From an uncultured Legionella sp. (GTDB lineage Bacteria > Pseudomonadota > Gammaproteobacteria > Legionellales > Legionellaceae), in NCBI RefSeq assembly GCF_937871865.1, contig NZ_CALMPD010000190.1:1-45866 (forward strand): a stretch of 45,866 bases of DNA, in the 5' to 3' direction. The notes below the pieces were generated by a model. It was given only the letters and a program-made list of their open reading frames with translations. It had not been told where the DNA came from and made no database searches. A program made the position numbers and the translations under genes. Positions 9,844 to 19,135 of this stretch are shown one piece after another. Position 1 is the stretch's first letter; every line of letters begins with the position of its first letter.

Positions 9844-11301
9844 ATGAGAGACATGTTCAATGAAAGTAGAATTCTGTTTAATAAAATAATGGCATCTACA
9901 TCAAAAAACAGCGTCGCTGTTTTAGGATGGTTAATCACTCTCTTATGTTCCCTGCTGACGCGCATCGCAACCGAATATTCAAACACTAATCTGGCATATT
10001 CTGAATTCTCAATTATCTTGGTTGCTGCCCTGGTTATGTGGATATTTCGCCTTGTTCCAGCCTACATTCCGTCTTTACTTATAGTTTTTGCAACCCTGGT
10101 ACTTCATATTGCACCACAACATATAATTCTTTCTGGCTTCAGTTCGGACAGCTTTTTTTTCGCCATCAGTGTGTTCAGCATTGGAGCATTATTAACCAAG
10201 TCCCGGCTCTTTTATCGATTATCGTTGATACTGCTAATTAAACTTCCTTTTAAACAATCCTTGTTACAAAAAATTCTTTTTTTTCTTGGCGCTCTAATGA
10301 CCCCCATGATGAGTGTGCAAAGTTCTCGGGTGGCATTAATTGCTCCCTTATTGGATGACATCCTGAAAAGCAGCAAAATTAAGCCTAAAAGCTCCTCTGC
10401 TAACGCCCTGGCTAATGCAGCATTTAGCGGATGCATAATACTTTCCACTATTTTTTTGACAGGAAAATCGAGCAATTTTATTATTTATGGCCTATTGTCA
10501 GAACAACACCAATGGCAAGGTAACTGGTTTAGCTGGCTAGGACTGGCAGCATTCCCCGGGTTCATCCTCATCTCTGTCTTTTTTATTTTACAATCTGTTG
10601 TATTCAAACCCACCAAGGATCTAAATCTCAATCACTATAAATTAAAAAAAGAACTGTATTCGATGGGAACGCTCTCTTCTAACGAATATAAGGCCATAGC
10701 TACCGTTGTATTATTTACAGCAGGAACCCTATGCTCAACATGGCTGAATATCTCTGCTGCCTGGCTCTGTCTTGCAATTTTTATCATTTTAATGAGCAGC
10801 AACGCCTTAAATTTCAAAGAAATACAGACCAAAATAAATTGGAGCTTCTTATTCTATTTTGGTGCCATTATTGGAGTCATGCGTACCATTCAGAATATTG
10901 GCATCGATGTTTGGTTAATCCATCATTTTAATTGGCTAACTCATTTAGCTCAAAGCAACGTAGCTTGTTTTATCACTTTGATTTACATCATCAGTTGGAT
11001 AGGCGGTTTATTTTTAGGAACGATGATAGCACCAGCCATACTTTTTACAGCAATTATTCCCTTTGCTCTTCAAAGCCCAGTAAACAACTGGATCATCGCT
11101 TTTGTCATTCTAATGGCAACAGAAGCCTGGATATTTCCATATCAGTCCAGTTATTTTCTCTGTTTTGAAGAGTTGCTGAAGCGCAATGATAACTTTCATA
11201 TGAAACCTCTTCTGAAATTAAATGCCTGGTTTAGCCTGATCAAATTATTTGCAATCCTGGCATCCATACCATTTTGGTATGCTTTAGGAGTTTTGTATTA
11301 A
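9844..11301 (+). CDS. Putative SLC13/DASS-type anion transporter
   Basis: A 485-aa polytopic membrane protein with about 11 to 12 hydrophobic helices after a short cytoplasmic N-terminus. It has a duplicated pattern of hairpins followed by small-residue-rich turns (SSRVALIAPLLDD; WIGGLFLGTMIAPAILFTAII), as in the ion-transporter superfamily that includes SLC13/DASS carboxylate and sulfate carriers and ArsB. The family assignment is inferred from topology and general resemblance, not from an exact motif. It lies 73 bases after mfd on the same strand and could be cotranscribed. A second ATG lies four codons downstream and could be the start. Confidence 0.6.
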   Translation: MRDMFNESRILFNKIMASTSKNSVAVLGWLITLLCSLLTRIATEYSNTNLAYSEFSIILVAALVMWIFRLVPAYIPSLLIVFATLVLHIAPQHIILSGFSSDSFFFAISVFSIGALLTKSRLFYRLSLILLIKLPFKQSLLQKILFFLGALMTPMMSVQSSRVALIAPLLDDILKSSKIKPKSSSANALANAAFSGCIILSTIFLTGKSSNFIIYGLLSEQHQWQGNWFSWLGLAAFPGFILISVFFILQSVVFKPTKDLNLNHYKLKKELYSMGTLSSNEYKAIATVVLFTAGTLCSTWLNISAAWLCLAIFIILMSSNALNFKEIQTKINWSFLFYFGAIIGVMRTIQNIGIDVWLIHHFNWLTHLAQSNVACFITLIYIISWIGGLFLGTMIAPAILFTAIIPFALQSPVNNWIIAFVILMATEAWIFPYQSSYFLCFEELLKRNDNFHMKPLLKLNAWFSLIKLFAILASIPFWYALGVLY

Positions 11302-11383
11302 ATAAAGAACGGGCGCATAAAACCGGTGTAAAATGCGTCTGGTTCCAAGTCCTGCAAACCAAATTTTAATTCGCAATAAGTTC

Positions 11384-11432
11384 GTCTTTGCGAGCAAAGG
11401 GAAGCAGGATTTTAGCAAAAGCTCGCAACGAC
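11384..11432. repeat. Short palindromic repeat remnant
   Basis: gtctttgcgagc (11384-11395) and gctcgcaacgac (11421-11432) are inverted copies with one mismatch. They lie between the convergent transporter and GT-C genes, just outside the stop codon of the latter. The sequence has the look of the dispersed palindromic repeats common in intracellular gammaproteobacteria and may also act as a transcription barrier. Confidence 0.5.
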
Positions 11433-11440
11433 AGGTTTTC

Positions 11441-13489
11441 TCAAGCCTGTTGGTTTCTTGGTTTAATCGCTACCCCAAACAGTGCAACCCCTAATCGCTT
11501 CTTCTCCAGGTATATTCCTTTAATCGTCAATACGGGACTTTTTACTCTTAATTCTACATGTATCTGTTGTGGCGAAGAATGAACAGGCAGCAATATTAAC
11601 TTTCTGTTATCTGCAAAGGAAAAACGAGCTTTTTTAATATATTGACCATTGATATAAAAACTGACTTCTTGAATAAAATCCAGTTGTGGCAATGTTGCAA
11701 CCAGTTCCAGGCCTATTTGTCCGGAAAACCCCTTATCCAAGTTAAACACCATAGAGGATTGCTTACCTTCAGTCCAGACATAATCAAACTCCAATCCCGA
11801 CCAGCCATGTTCGAATATTTTTTGTGTAGGAGACTTAAGTAGTTCCTGCGTAGAAATAAATTTTACATGAGTTAAATCAAAGCGTTCAACATTGTAGACA
11901 GCGACGATATCCGTCTTAAAAAATGGTTTAAAATCAGAAATAACATCAGAATGTTGGAAAAAAAAGTGCTTATTATGAATACTTTCGAATTTAGTGCATT
12001 TTGCTGCTTTGGTAAAAGAAATCTGCCAACTGTTATTTACACAAAATAAATCATTATGTTCTCTTTTAGCAAGTGCGGCCAAAGCCATTACACTACTCCA
12101 TAGATCAAGGCCGTTTGAGTCATAATTGAAATTAAATACAAGCCTTCCCTCTGTCTTATGTTGATTTAACGCATCATACAGCTGGATAAGATCTGGTTGA
12201 TAATGAGTTATCGCGGGAGCAATTGCTCGTACTTCTCTGAAATTTTGATAACCTAAAAAAAAGAATGCTGCAATCAAGACAGAAGCAGATAAAACCGACG
12301 ATTGTTTTTTATTAATTTTTCGAAACACAACAACAAGAAACATGGCAATGAACAATGCCGGAACTGCGTAATAAAACCACCCCACATAAGTACTGAGTAA
12401 TTCTCTTACGCCATTTTTAGCATAATAAAGAAAAATCAGGCTAGTAAAAAGCAGCGTAGCACAAAGCGAGCATATGCTTGATGTATAGAGCTCTGTTATC
12501 CAATGTTTTTTATAACATAGAACTCCTAAAAAACAAACAAGCATTCCCAATGACAATGGTAGAAGTCCTCCCCAATAAAAAGCAACAAAACGAATTGCCT
12601 CAACGAATTTGTGCCCCTTATCATCTCTGCCATAACGTATATAATCAGCAAGAGGTCCTGGAAAATCAATAGCTGTTTGAATAAAAATGGGTATTAAAAA
12701 AAGTACAAAGAGAGCCAGTGCAATAACAAGATTTTTCTTATGCGCAATAAAATAGCCTTTACTTAATATCTTATTATTTCCAGGATAGATCCAATAATTG
12801 TAGATTAATGCAAAAGAAAAAAGTAATCCAAGAAGCACAATAAAAGATGCATAACCATTGATTAAGACTCCCATGCTAAGTGCTAAAGAATATAAAGAAT
12901 CTACTCGTGATTCTTGAAATAGCGTTATAGCCAACAAGAACACCGTAAAAGGAAAAAAGAATAATGCTGGAGGCCAGGGACCGCTATAAAAGGTATGGTT
13001 TATTAAAGCAGCACATCCTAGAAAAAAGGAAAGAAATAACACGGACAAATGAATTGGGTGCACTATTTTATAAAGTAATCGAACCAACAAAACAATCCAG
13101 AACGCATTATAAAAAGCAACCGCAATTAATTGACCGGAAAATGGAGACGGTACCATATGTAACCAATCAAAAAAGATGAGCTCACCAAGTGCAAGCACAT
13201 AAAGAATAGCGGGTCCAGGGTGATTGAATCCCAACCAGGAATAATGACCGACTAGTAATTTAAAAGATTTAGCATCTTGGATTAACAGTGAATCAGCTGC
13301 AAAATCCCCGCTTTCAGTATGCAAAGCATTTATTTCTGCAAAATTACCAACCAAGAGGCATAATAGTACTGCCAAGAATAAGAGAGACCACATCAATTTG
13401 GCATTACTAAAAATCATGAGCGCGCTTTTTTCAATATTCCGCTTTGAATTTATAAAATTATAGTTCCGTAACACAATGGCAATCTTCAT
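11441..13489 (-). CDS. GT-C-type membrane glycosyltransferase-like protein
   Basis: A 682-aa protein with about 11 to 13 transmembrane helices in the first 420 residues and a soluble C-terminal domain. The first periplasmic loop holds ESGDFAADSLL followed by HYSWLGFNHPGPAILY, the position where GT-C polyprenyl-phosphate-sugar transferases carry their acidic catalytic residues. The C-terminal part (W-x-GLEFDYVWTEGKQSSMVFNL onward) resembles the beta-sandwich domain often fused to such enzymes. It probably transfers a sugar to a cell-surface glycan at the periplasmic face. The start is uncertain: the first ATG (13489) has no good ribosome-binding site, and a Met at about residue 25 just before the first helix is an alternative. 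It is divergent from the glycosyltransferase gene at 13869. Confidence 0.6.
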   Translation of the reverse strand: MKIAIVLRNYNFINSKRNIEKSALMIFSNAKLMWSLLFLAVLLCLLVGNFAEINALHTESGDFAADSLLIQDAKSFKLLVGHYSWLGFNHPGPAILYVLALGELIFFDWLHMVPSPFSGQLIAVAFYNAFWIVLLVRLLYKIVHPIHLSVLFLSFFLGCAALINHTFYSGPWPPALFFFPFTVFLLAITLFQESRVDSLYSLALSMGVLINGYASFIVLLGLLFSFALIYNYWIYPGNNKILSKGYFIAHKKNLVIALALFVLFLIPIFIQTAIDFPGPLADYIRYGRDDKGHKFVEAIRFVAFYWGGLLPLSLGMLVCFLGVLCYKKHWITELYTSSICSLCATLLFTSLIFLYYAKNGVRELLSTYVGWFYYAVPALFIAMFLVVVFRKINKKQSSVLSASVLIAAFFFLGYQNFREVRAIAPAITHYQPDLIQLYDALNQHKTEGRLVFNFNYDSNGLDLWSSVMALAALAKREHNDLFCVNNSWQISFTKAAKCTKFESIHNKHFFFQHSDVISDFKPFFKTDIVAVYNVERFDLTHVKFISTQELLKSPTQKIFEHGWSGLEFDYVWTEGKQSSMVFNLDKGFSGQIGLELVATLPQLDFIQEVSFYINGQYIKKARFSFADNRKLILLPVHSSPQQIHVELRVKSPVLTIKGIYLEKKRLGVALFGVAIKPRNQQA

Positions 13490-13868
13490 GGATTTTGTAA
13501 CTGCATACTATAATAAAAAAAAATGATATGACATGAGTAAATTTAATTTTTAGATTAATAACTATTTTAGTTCGAGCAACATTAAAATAATTAGTTCTAT
13601 ATGATTAATATCTACTCTTGCAATAGTAAATGTTTTATACTGCCCTCCATAAAATACGTAACCTCTCAATAGGTTGCAGCAAAATAACTGTACCGAATTA
13701 CCACGACTTGCTCGAGGTGATTCAAAATAGAAAACAATTCCTCAGAGCATTGAGTTACTACGACACCCGAAGTTAGTTGTAATAGCTCATAAAAAAATGG
13801 GAATTCATACGACATTTTCCAGCATTTGGAACATAGGAATATTATTTACTGAAGCTATTGGAGAGCCC
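13490..13868. other. Divergent intergenic region upstream of the polysaccharide genes
   Basis: About 380 AT-rich bases separate the GT-C gene from the plus-strand glycosyltransferase gene, if the latter starts at 13869. The region must hold promoters for both directions, but I see no convincing -35/-10 pair; TATACT at 13636-13641 is the best -10-like hexamer. I see no RNA gene or repeat here. Confidence 0.4.
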
Positions 13869-15305
13869 ATGTTATTCTTGATTTATTCAGCGACTAATTT
13901 ACGCACTATTGAATCCAGCCTTGGCCTACCAGAATACAGTTATTATTTTGTCCTGAAAGACTTCCTGCCCATGCTGGAACAATTAGGTGAAATCAAAATC
14001 ATCCATACCCCCAAACTGGAAGTAGACGCCATTTATGATGCCTGTAAGAAAGAAGGCAAAGACTGTTTGTTTCTTTCTTTTAGCCCCCCTCATAAAACAC
14101 GTTTAAACTTACGATGCCCAACGATTCCAGTATTTGCATGGGAATTTGATACCATTCCTGACGAAGAATGGGAGAATCATCCTCAACATAATTGGGTCAT
14201 GTGCTTACAGAAAACAGGTAGTGCTATTGTTCACTCAAACCACACAGTTAATGCAGTTAAGCGGCAACTAGGCAATCAATTTCCTGTCGTAGCAATATGG
14301 GCTCCACTATGGGATCGCTTTGAGTCTATACGTGCTCATTGCAAGCAAAACCCCTCGATGCATGAAACCACCCTCTCGATAAAAGGCCGCATCATTGATA
14401 GTAAAAATTATATCCCGTATGAATTTCCTCCAAATGGGGCTCATAATCAAAACCAAAGCAAGCTCCATAGGCGGCTACGTAAATATCGACGATCGATAAC
14501 AAAACGCCTCAGCCCCTTATACCAGTTTACGAAAAATAATGTACTCTCCTTGGTACAATCCTCATCCGATGCAACAACTGAACTCCCCCCAAGAGGTGAA
14601 CTCAGTTTAAAAGGCATCATTTACACTTCAGTATTTAATCCTTATGATGGACGCAAAAACTGGCTCGAGATGGTTATTGCTTTTTGCACCGCGTTTATAA
14701 ACAACGAAGATGCAACACTAATACTAAAATTCACTCATCGTAGCCATGAATGGTCATGTGCAGCACTGATAGAAACATTTCGCAAACTTCGACCCTTCAA
14801 ATGTCGCGTAATAGCCATTCAGGGATTCATAGAAGAGGAACACTACAATGCCCTTATTGCTCACTCCTCTTATGTAGTCAATACATCCTATTCCGAAGGC
14901 CAATGTTTACCATTGATGGAATATATGTCTTGTGGAAAACCCGCCATTACGCCGTGCCACACAGCAATGGAAGATTATATTAACGATGAAGTTGCGTTCA
15001 TCGTGAGCTCGGAGCCAGAAATTTGCTCTTGGCCACAAGACACACGCAACTGTTTCAGAGCACATAGATATCGCTTGAGTTATGAATCACTAAAAGATGC
15101 ATACCTCCAAAGCTATCATGTGGCTAAATATGAACAAGAACGATATAAACACATGTCTGAACAGTGCATAAAAACACTGCAGCAGCTCTGCTCCATTGAC
15201 TCATCAAAGGATAAACTGGATGTTTTTCTAAAAAATACCTGCCACAAAGAGGGAAAGGTATTTGAATCACGTCACTTGATTGACGAGCCAAGCACCATTT
15301 ATTGA
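13869..15305 (+). CDS. Family 4-type glycosyltransferase
   Basis: Probable cytoplasmic sugar transferase of the GT-B fold. The C-terminal half has the retaining-glycosyltransferase E-x7-E motif (SEGQCLPLMEY, Glu343 and Glu351) followed by MSCGKPAITP, which binds the nucleotide-sugar donor. Upstream is the IYTSVFNPYDGRKNW segment at the start of the C-terminal Rossmann domain. An in-frame ATG at 13797 exists, but the ATG at 13869 has a GGAG site five bases upstream and begins directly with the first strand (MLFLIYSATN), so I chose it (478 aa). An insertion-like basic stretch around residues 195-220 separates the domains. It is followed 24 bases later by an acyltransferase gene, pointing to assembly of a surface glycan. 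Confidence 0.8.
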   Translation: MLFLIYSATNLRTIESSLGLPEYSYYFVLKDFLPMLEQLGEIKIIHTPKLEVDAIYDACKKEGKDCLFLSFSPPHKTRLNLRCPTIPVFAWEFDTIPDEEWENHPQHNWVMCLQKTGSAIVHSNHTVNAVKRQLGNQFPVVAIWAPLWDRFESIRAHCKQNPSMHETTLSIKGRIIDSKNYIPYEFPPNGAHNQNQSKLHRRLRKYRRSITKRLSPLYQFTKNNVLSLVQSSSDATTELPPRGELSLKGIIYTSVFNPYDGRKNWLEMVIAFCTAFINNEDATLILKFTHRSHEWSCAALIETFRKLRPFKCRVIAIQGFIEEEHYNALIAHSSYVVNTSYSEGQCLPLMEYMSCGKPAITPCHTAMEDYINDEVAFIVSSEPEICSWPQDTRNCFRAHRYRLSYESLKDAYLQSYHVAKYEQERYKHMSEQCIKTLQQLCSIDSSKDKLDVFLKNTCHKEGKVFESRHLIDEPSTIY

Positions 15306-15329
15306 ATCAATTCAACATACGGATGTTTT

Positions 15330-16541
15330 ATGAATAGTACTGTAAGGGTTAAGGATATCGATGTATTACGCGGCATTGCAATAATCATTGTCTTCATACA
15401 GCACCTCCCAATTAATTTGATTTATTGGCAGCATGAACCCTTATTCAAATTTTATAACTATTTTGACGGAACAGCAGGAGTCGCCTTATTTTTTGTTATA
15501 TCAGGCTTCTTGATAACCAAACTCTACCATCCTGATTTTCAACAGGAAAACAAAACGACAGTAATCAATAATGCGCTATTTTTCTGGTGTAAAAGAGCAG
15601 TAAGACTATTCCCTGCTGCATGGTTTTGGCTGCTTGCAATCATTGCTGGTTCATTATTTCTGAATCAGACGAACGCCTTTGGCCCTGTGAAAGCAAGTAT
15701 TGAGGGAGCTTTTGCTGCACTATTTCAAATAGCAAACTTTCGCTTTATGTCCTGCTTTAATCATTATGAGTGCGGCTTAAACAACGTGCAATGGAGCCTG
15801 TCACTAGAACAACAATTTTATTTTATATTCCCCTTCCTAGTGTATTTTTCGAAACACAGACTTACATCTTTATTAGCCCTAGTATTGATTCTCCAATTAT
15901 TTAGCGAAACATTTGCAGCACCATTTGGCCTTCGTTTTTCAGGATTCGTTCTAGGCATATTAATTGGCATTTTAAGTACAACTCCTTATTACACGGCAGT
16001 TATGCCGGTGTTCCTGAATAGGTCCTTATTATTACGTACTGTTTTGTTTAGCCTTCTCATTGTCGCACTTGCTTTTTCAATGGGAAAAGAGGTACACATT
16101 GGGACATCTGATCAGCAATACAATTTAGCAGTGATGATCAGCGGAATTTTAGTGTTATTAGCCTCTTACAATCAATCCTGGCTACTCCCTCCCTCCAGAA
16201 TTAAATCACTGTTGCTTTTTATCGGACAACGTAGCTATTCCTACTATTTATGTCATATGTTTTGTTTTGCATTAACCAAGACCTTACTGCAACTTTATTA
16301 TCCTACGAGAGAACCTGGCTCAATAACAGCATTAATTTATATCGGGCTAGCAACTCTTTTTTGTGGCGTATCAGGAGAATTCAGCTACAGAGTATTTGAA
16401 GTAAATTTTAAAAAACGAGCACTACCACATCTTATTGCATTCAAAAGAAGATTGCCTCCCGTTATGCCTCAAACATTCACGCAGGATAAAGGCAACACGC
16501 AAATAAGAAGACAGTCACATGCTCTGGCTGAAACCGTATAA
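15330..16541 (+). CDS. Acyltransferase family 3 (OafA/OAC-like) membrane protein
   Basis: A 403-aa membrane O-acyltransferase with about 10 helices. The N-terminus has the family signature IDVLRGIAIIIVFIQH, with the conserved Arg and the His near residue 24. GTAGVALFFVISGFLIT and the NNVQWSLSLEQQFYFIFP motif follow. Such proteins O-acetylate or otherwise acylate LPS and capsule sugars, using acyl-CoA on the cytoplasmic side. Position between a glycosyltransferase and a methyltransferase supports a role in decorating a surface polysaccharide. An AT-rich leader lies upstream; the sequence before the ATG shows no strong ribosome-binding site. The acylated sugar is unknown. Confidence 0.88.
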   Translation: MNSTVRVKDIDVLRGIAIIIVFIQHLPINLIYWQHEPLFKFYNYFDGTAGVALFFVISGFLITKLYHPDFQQENKTTVINNALFFWCKRAVRLFPAAWFWLLAIIAGSLFLNQTNAFGPVKASIEGAFAALFQIANFRFMSCFNHYECGLNNVQWSLSLEQQFYFIFPFLVYFSKHRLTSLLALVLILQLFSETFAAPFGLRFSGFVLGILIGILSTTPYYTAVMPVFLNRSLLLRTVLFSLLIVALAFSMGKEVHIGTSDQQYNLAVMISGILVLLASYNQSWLLPPSRIKSLLLFIGQRSYSYYLCHMFCFALTKTLLQLYYPTREPGSITALIYIGLATLFCGVSGEFSYRVFEVNFKKRALPHLIAFKRRLPPVMPQTFTQDKGNTQIRRQSHALAETV

Positions 16542-16557
16542 ACAAAAGGGAAATCGG

Positions 16558-17328
16558 ATGGAAAATACTATTGATATAGGGTTACATGACAGCACACTCA
16601 GTGGATGGTTCAACAACAAAACAGGAGAGTTGCTCACTGGTTTTAAAATTGACACAGACGAGGTTTTATTAGATATAGGCTGTGGCGAAGGCCAATTTTC
16701 TCATTTTTGTGCACGGCAAGGCGCACACATTATTCTGGCGGATATTGATCCGGAAAAAATGCTCAAAGCCGAACAACGTGTTCGTGCTGCCAATCCCCGT
16801 TCATTACAATGTTTGCTGACTGATGCAAACCCCATACCACTTGAATCCAGTTCTGTGGACAAGATAATTGCAATGGAAGTATTGGAACACGTTGAAAATC
16901 CTAATATTTTTGTTGCTGAACTTTTTCGCGTAGCTCGACCTGGCGCCCAGATTCTAATTAGCGTCCCAGGAGCTGCCTCTGAGCAAATACAAAAAAAGCT
17001 CGCTCCCGAAAGTTATTTTTTACCGCCAAATCATATCCGAATATTCCAGGCAGATGAGATAGAATCCTTGCTTTCTCAACATGGTTTCATAGTAGAACAA
17101 AAGATCAATTACGGTTTTTATTTCTCTCTCTGGTGGACGTTTTTTTGGACTTGCGATCAAGATCTGAGTCCTCCCTGGCACCCATTGCTTCAAGCATGGG
17201 AACAGACCTGGAGTCTCGTACTTGAATCAAGGGACGGCGCTAAAATAAAACAGACTTTAGATGATTGCTTACCTAAAAGCCAGGCATTTTTAGCGCGCAA
17301 GCCAGATTACTCCCAAACAATAGTCTGA
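16558..17328 (+). CDS. Class I SAM-dependent methyltransferase
   Basis: A 256-aa soluble protein with the Rossmann SAM-binding motif LLDIGCGEG (Gly41, Gly43, Gly45), the acidic residue at the end of strand 2 (ILADID) and the motif DKIIAMEVLEHVENP of the UbiE/Methyltransf_11 type. An in-frame ATG at 16519 lies inside the acyltransferase gene. The ATG at 16558 follows an AAAGGG ribosome-binding site and gives a normal N-terminus, so I use it. Gap to the acyltransferase stop is 16 bases, so cotranscription is likely. It may methylate a sugar or a lipid in the same pathway. Its last 22 bases overlap the 3' end of the opposing acyl-CoA synthetase gene. Confidence 0.85.
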   Translation: MENTIDIGLHDSTLSGWFNNKTGELLTGFKIDTDEVLLDIGCGEGQFSHFCARQGAHIILADIDPEKMLKAEQRVRAANPRSLQCLLTDANPIPLESSSVDKIIAMEVLEHVENPNIFVAELFRVARPGAQILISVPGAASEQIQKKLAPESYFLPPNHIRIFQADEIESLLSQHGFIVEQKINYGFYFSLWWTFFWTCDQDLSPPWHPLLQAWEQTWSLVLESRDGAKIKQTLDDCLPKSQAFLARKPDYSQTIV

Positions 17329-18974
17329 TGTTTGCTTAAAGCATTCTGGATAATATTATTATAATATTGTTCGACTACCTTTCGTTTTACTTTAAGTGTA
17401 GGTGTAAGCATGTCATTGTTGGTTGACCATAAATCCTTAACCACAATGATATGGCTTATTTTTTCATATTTTACCAGTTTTGAATTTACAATTCGCAAGC
17501 TTTCCTGCAGCGATTTATTGATTTCGTCCTTATCTGGATTTGCACGAGCAGTTTCATTCAGATTGACCAATAGAACGTTTGTAGGCAATTCCCTTCCCAC
17601 TAGACACATTTGTTCCAACATCCCATTAGAAGCAAATCGTTTTTCAATAGGTGACGGTGCGACAAATTCTCCTGTCTGATTTTTAAAGTTTTCTGACAAC
17701 CTACCTAATATTTTGACACGTCCTTCAGGATCAATTTCTGCCACGTCACCAGTTCGTAACCACCCATCAGACGTAAAAGCCTTATCGGTATTTGGTTTGT
17801 CTTTATAATATCCCGACATTAAACAAGGCGATTGAATTAATAATTCAGAATCTTCACCAATTTTAATATTAACCCCTATCCTTGCGGTCCCCACATAACC
17901 GCGTTTTCGTTCATCTAATAAAGAGACTGTTGCATAAGCAAGATTTTCAGTTTGCCCATAACCTTCCTGGATGTTAATGCCAATTTTTTCAAAAAAATCA
18001 ATCAATGCAATAGGTAGATGTGATGCCCCAGAAAAAGAATTAACACACTTATTAAGCCCCAGGCCATGGACAATTTTCTTTTTAATCAAAGATGAAAGTA
18101 ACGGGATTTTCAATAAAAGATGTAATTTGGCTGGGGGAAGTTTTTGTTCTATTTTTTGCTTGAATACCCCCCAAATACGAGGTACTGCAGTAAAAAAGTC
18201 AGGTTGAACTTCCTTCAGATTATCAGCAAATTTATCCAGGCTTTCTACAAAAGAGATATCACAATCAATCGTCACACTGCCTAATTGCATTGAAGAACGT
18301 TCGTATACATGAGCTAATGGTAGATAGGAAATAAATTTATAATGATCCATATGTCTGATTCGAAGCAAGTCTTGCGGAAATAAAGTTAAATAGTTCGCGA
18401 TAGCCTTGTTGGTGTACATAGCTCCTTTAGGTGCTCCGGAAGTACCTGAGGAATATATAATCGTATATAAGTCATCTGGTCCTGGGGCGACTAATTGTTC
18501 CAACGGTTGGCTGGCTAATACATCTGACCACTTGTGGCTTAGCTCTAAGTCTGAATGATAATCAAAACCAACCGTAATATAGTTTTCAGGAATAAATCGT
18601 CGTACAGTTTGATGATCATCAAGTTTTCCCACAAAAACCAATTTAACCCCGGCATGTTCTAATACATAACGGGCGCTATCTGCATTCTGGTTTGCGAACA
18701 ATGGCACGTTGACCATTCCTGCTAAATGAATGCCAAAATCAGTGATGAACCATTCAGCACAATTTTTAGAAATAATAGAGATGTGACTCCCCTTTTCAAT
18801 GCCTAACTGATGCAGAAATCCTGCTACTTTTCGTGCCTGGAGCATTACCTCAGCCCAAGTAAATTCATGCCATACGCCATCACGTGGTTGTCTTAAATAT
18901 ACTCGCTCAGCAGCTTCCTTTTCATTTTTTAAAAGTAATTGAAATAATGAGTTAGACATTGTTTCATTTTGCAT
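17307..18974 (-). CDS. Long-chain acyl-CoA synthetase (AMP-forming)
   Basis: A 555-aa adenylate-forming enzyme. Motifs in order: the phosphate-binding P-loop YSSGTSGAPKGAMYTN, the FISYLPLAHVYERS motif, the GYGQTENLAYA adenine-binding motif, and the WLRTGDVAEIDPEGRVKILGR motif leading to NFKNQTGEFVAPSPIE, where the ligase C-terminal domain begins. This pattern matches the FadD15/FAA-type long-chain fatty acyl-CoA ligases rather than E. coli FadD. It activates fatty acids for beta-oxidation or lipid synthesis. The start at 18974 has AAAGGATG upstream, which supports it; a second Met lies five codons later. The gene converges with, and slightly overlaps, the methyltransferase gene. Confidence 0.9.
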   Translation of the reverse strand: MQNETMSNSLFQLLLKNEKEAAERVYLRQPRDGVWHEFTWAEVMLQARKVAGFLHQLGIEKGSHISIISKNCAEWFITDFGIHLAGMVNVPLFANQNADSARYVLEHAGVKLVFVGKLDDHQTVRRFIPENYITVGFDYHSDLELSHKWSDVLASQPLEQLVAPGPDDLYTIIYSSGTSGAPKGAMYTNKAIANYLTLFPQDLLRIRHMDHYKFISYLPLAHVYERSSMQLGSVTIDCDISFVESLDKFADNLKEVQPDFFTAVPRIWGVFKQKIEQKLPPAKLHLLLKIPLLSSLIKKKIVHGLGLNKCVNSFSGASHLPIALIDFFEKIGINIQEGYGQTENLAYATVSLLDERKRGYVGTARIGVNIKIGEDSELLIQSPCLMSGYYKDKPNTDKAFTSDGWLRTGDVAEIDPEGRVKILGRLSENFKNQTGEFVAPSPIEKRFASNGMLEQMCLVGRELPTNVLLVNLNETARANPDKDEINKSLQESLRIVNSKLVKYEKISHIIVVKDLWSTNNDMLTPTLKVKRKVVEQYYNNIIQNALSKHQTIVWE

Positions 18975-19135
18975 GATTCATCCTTTCTTAAAATTGATGT
19001 GTCAACTGAACTTAATATTTAGTCTAGACCAACTTATTGAAAAATATTAGGGTTTGTTTTAACTTTTGATTTATTTGGTTTTTGTATGAAGAGCTATTGG
19101 TGAGCATATCTGATGCTCACCTTTGCTTCAGGCTT

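Noticed and set aside
17307..17328. Overlap of the methyltransferase and acyl-CoA synthetase genes as a sign of misannotation
   Set aside because: Both genes are full length with complete motifs; a 22-base convergent overlap at the 3' ends is ordinary.
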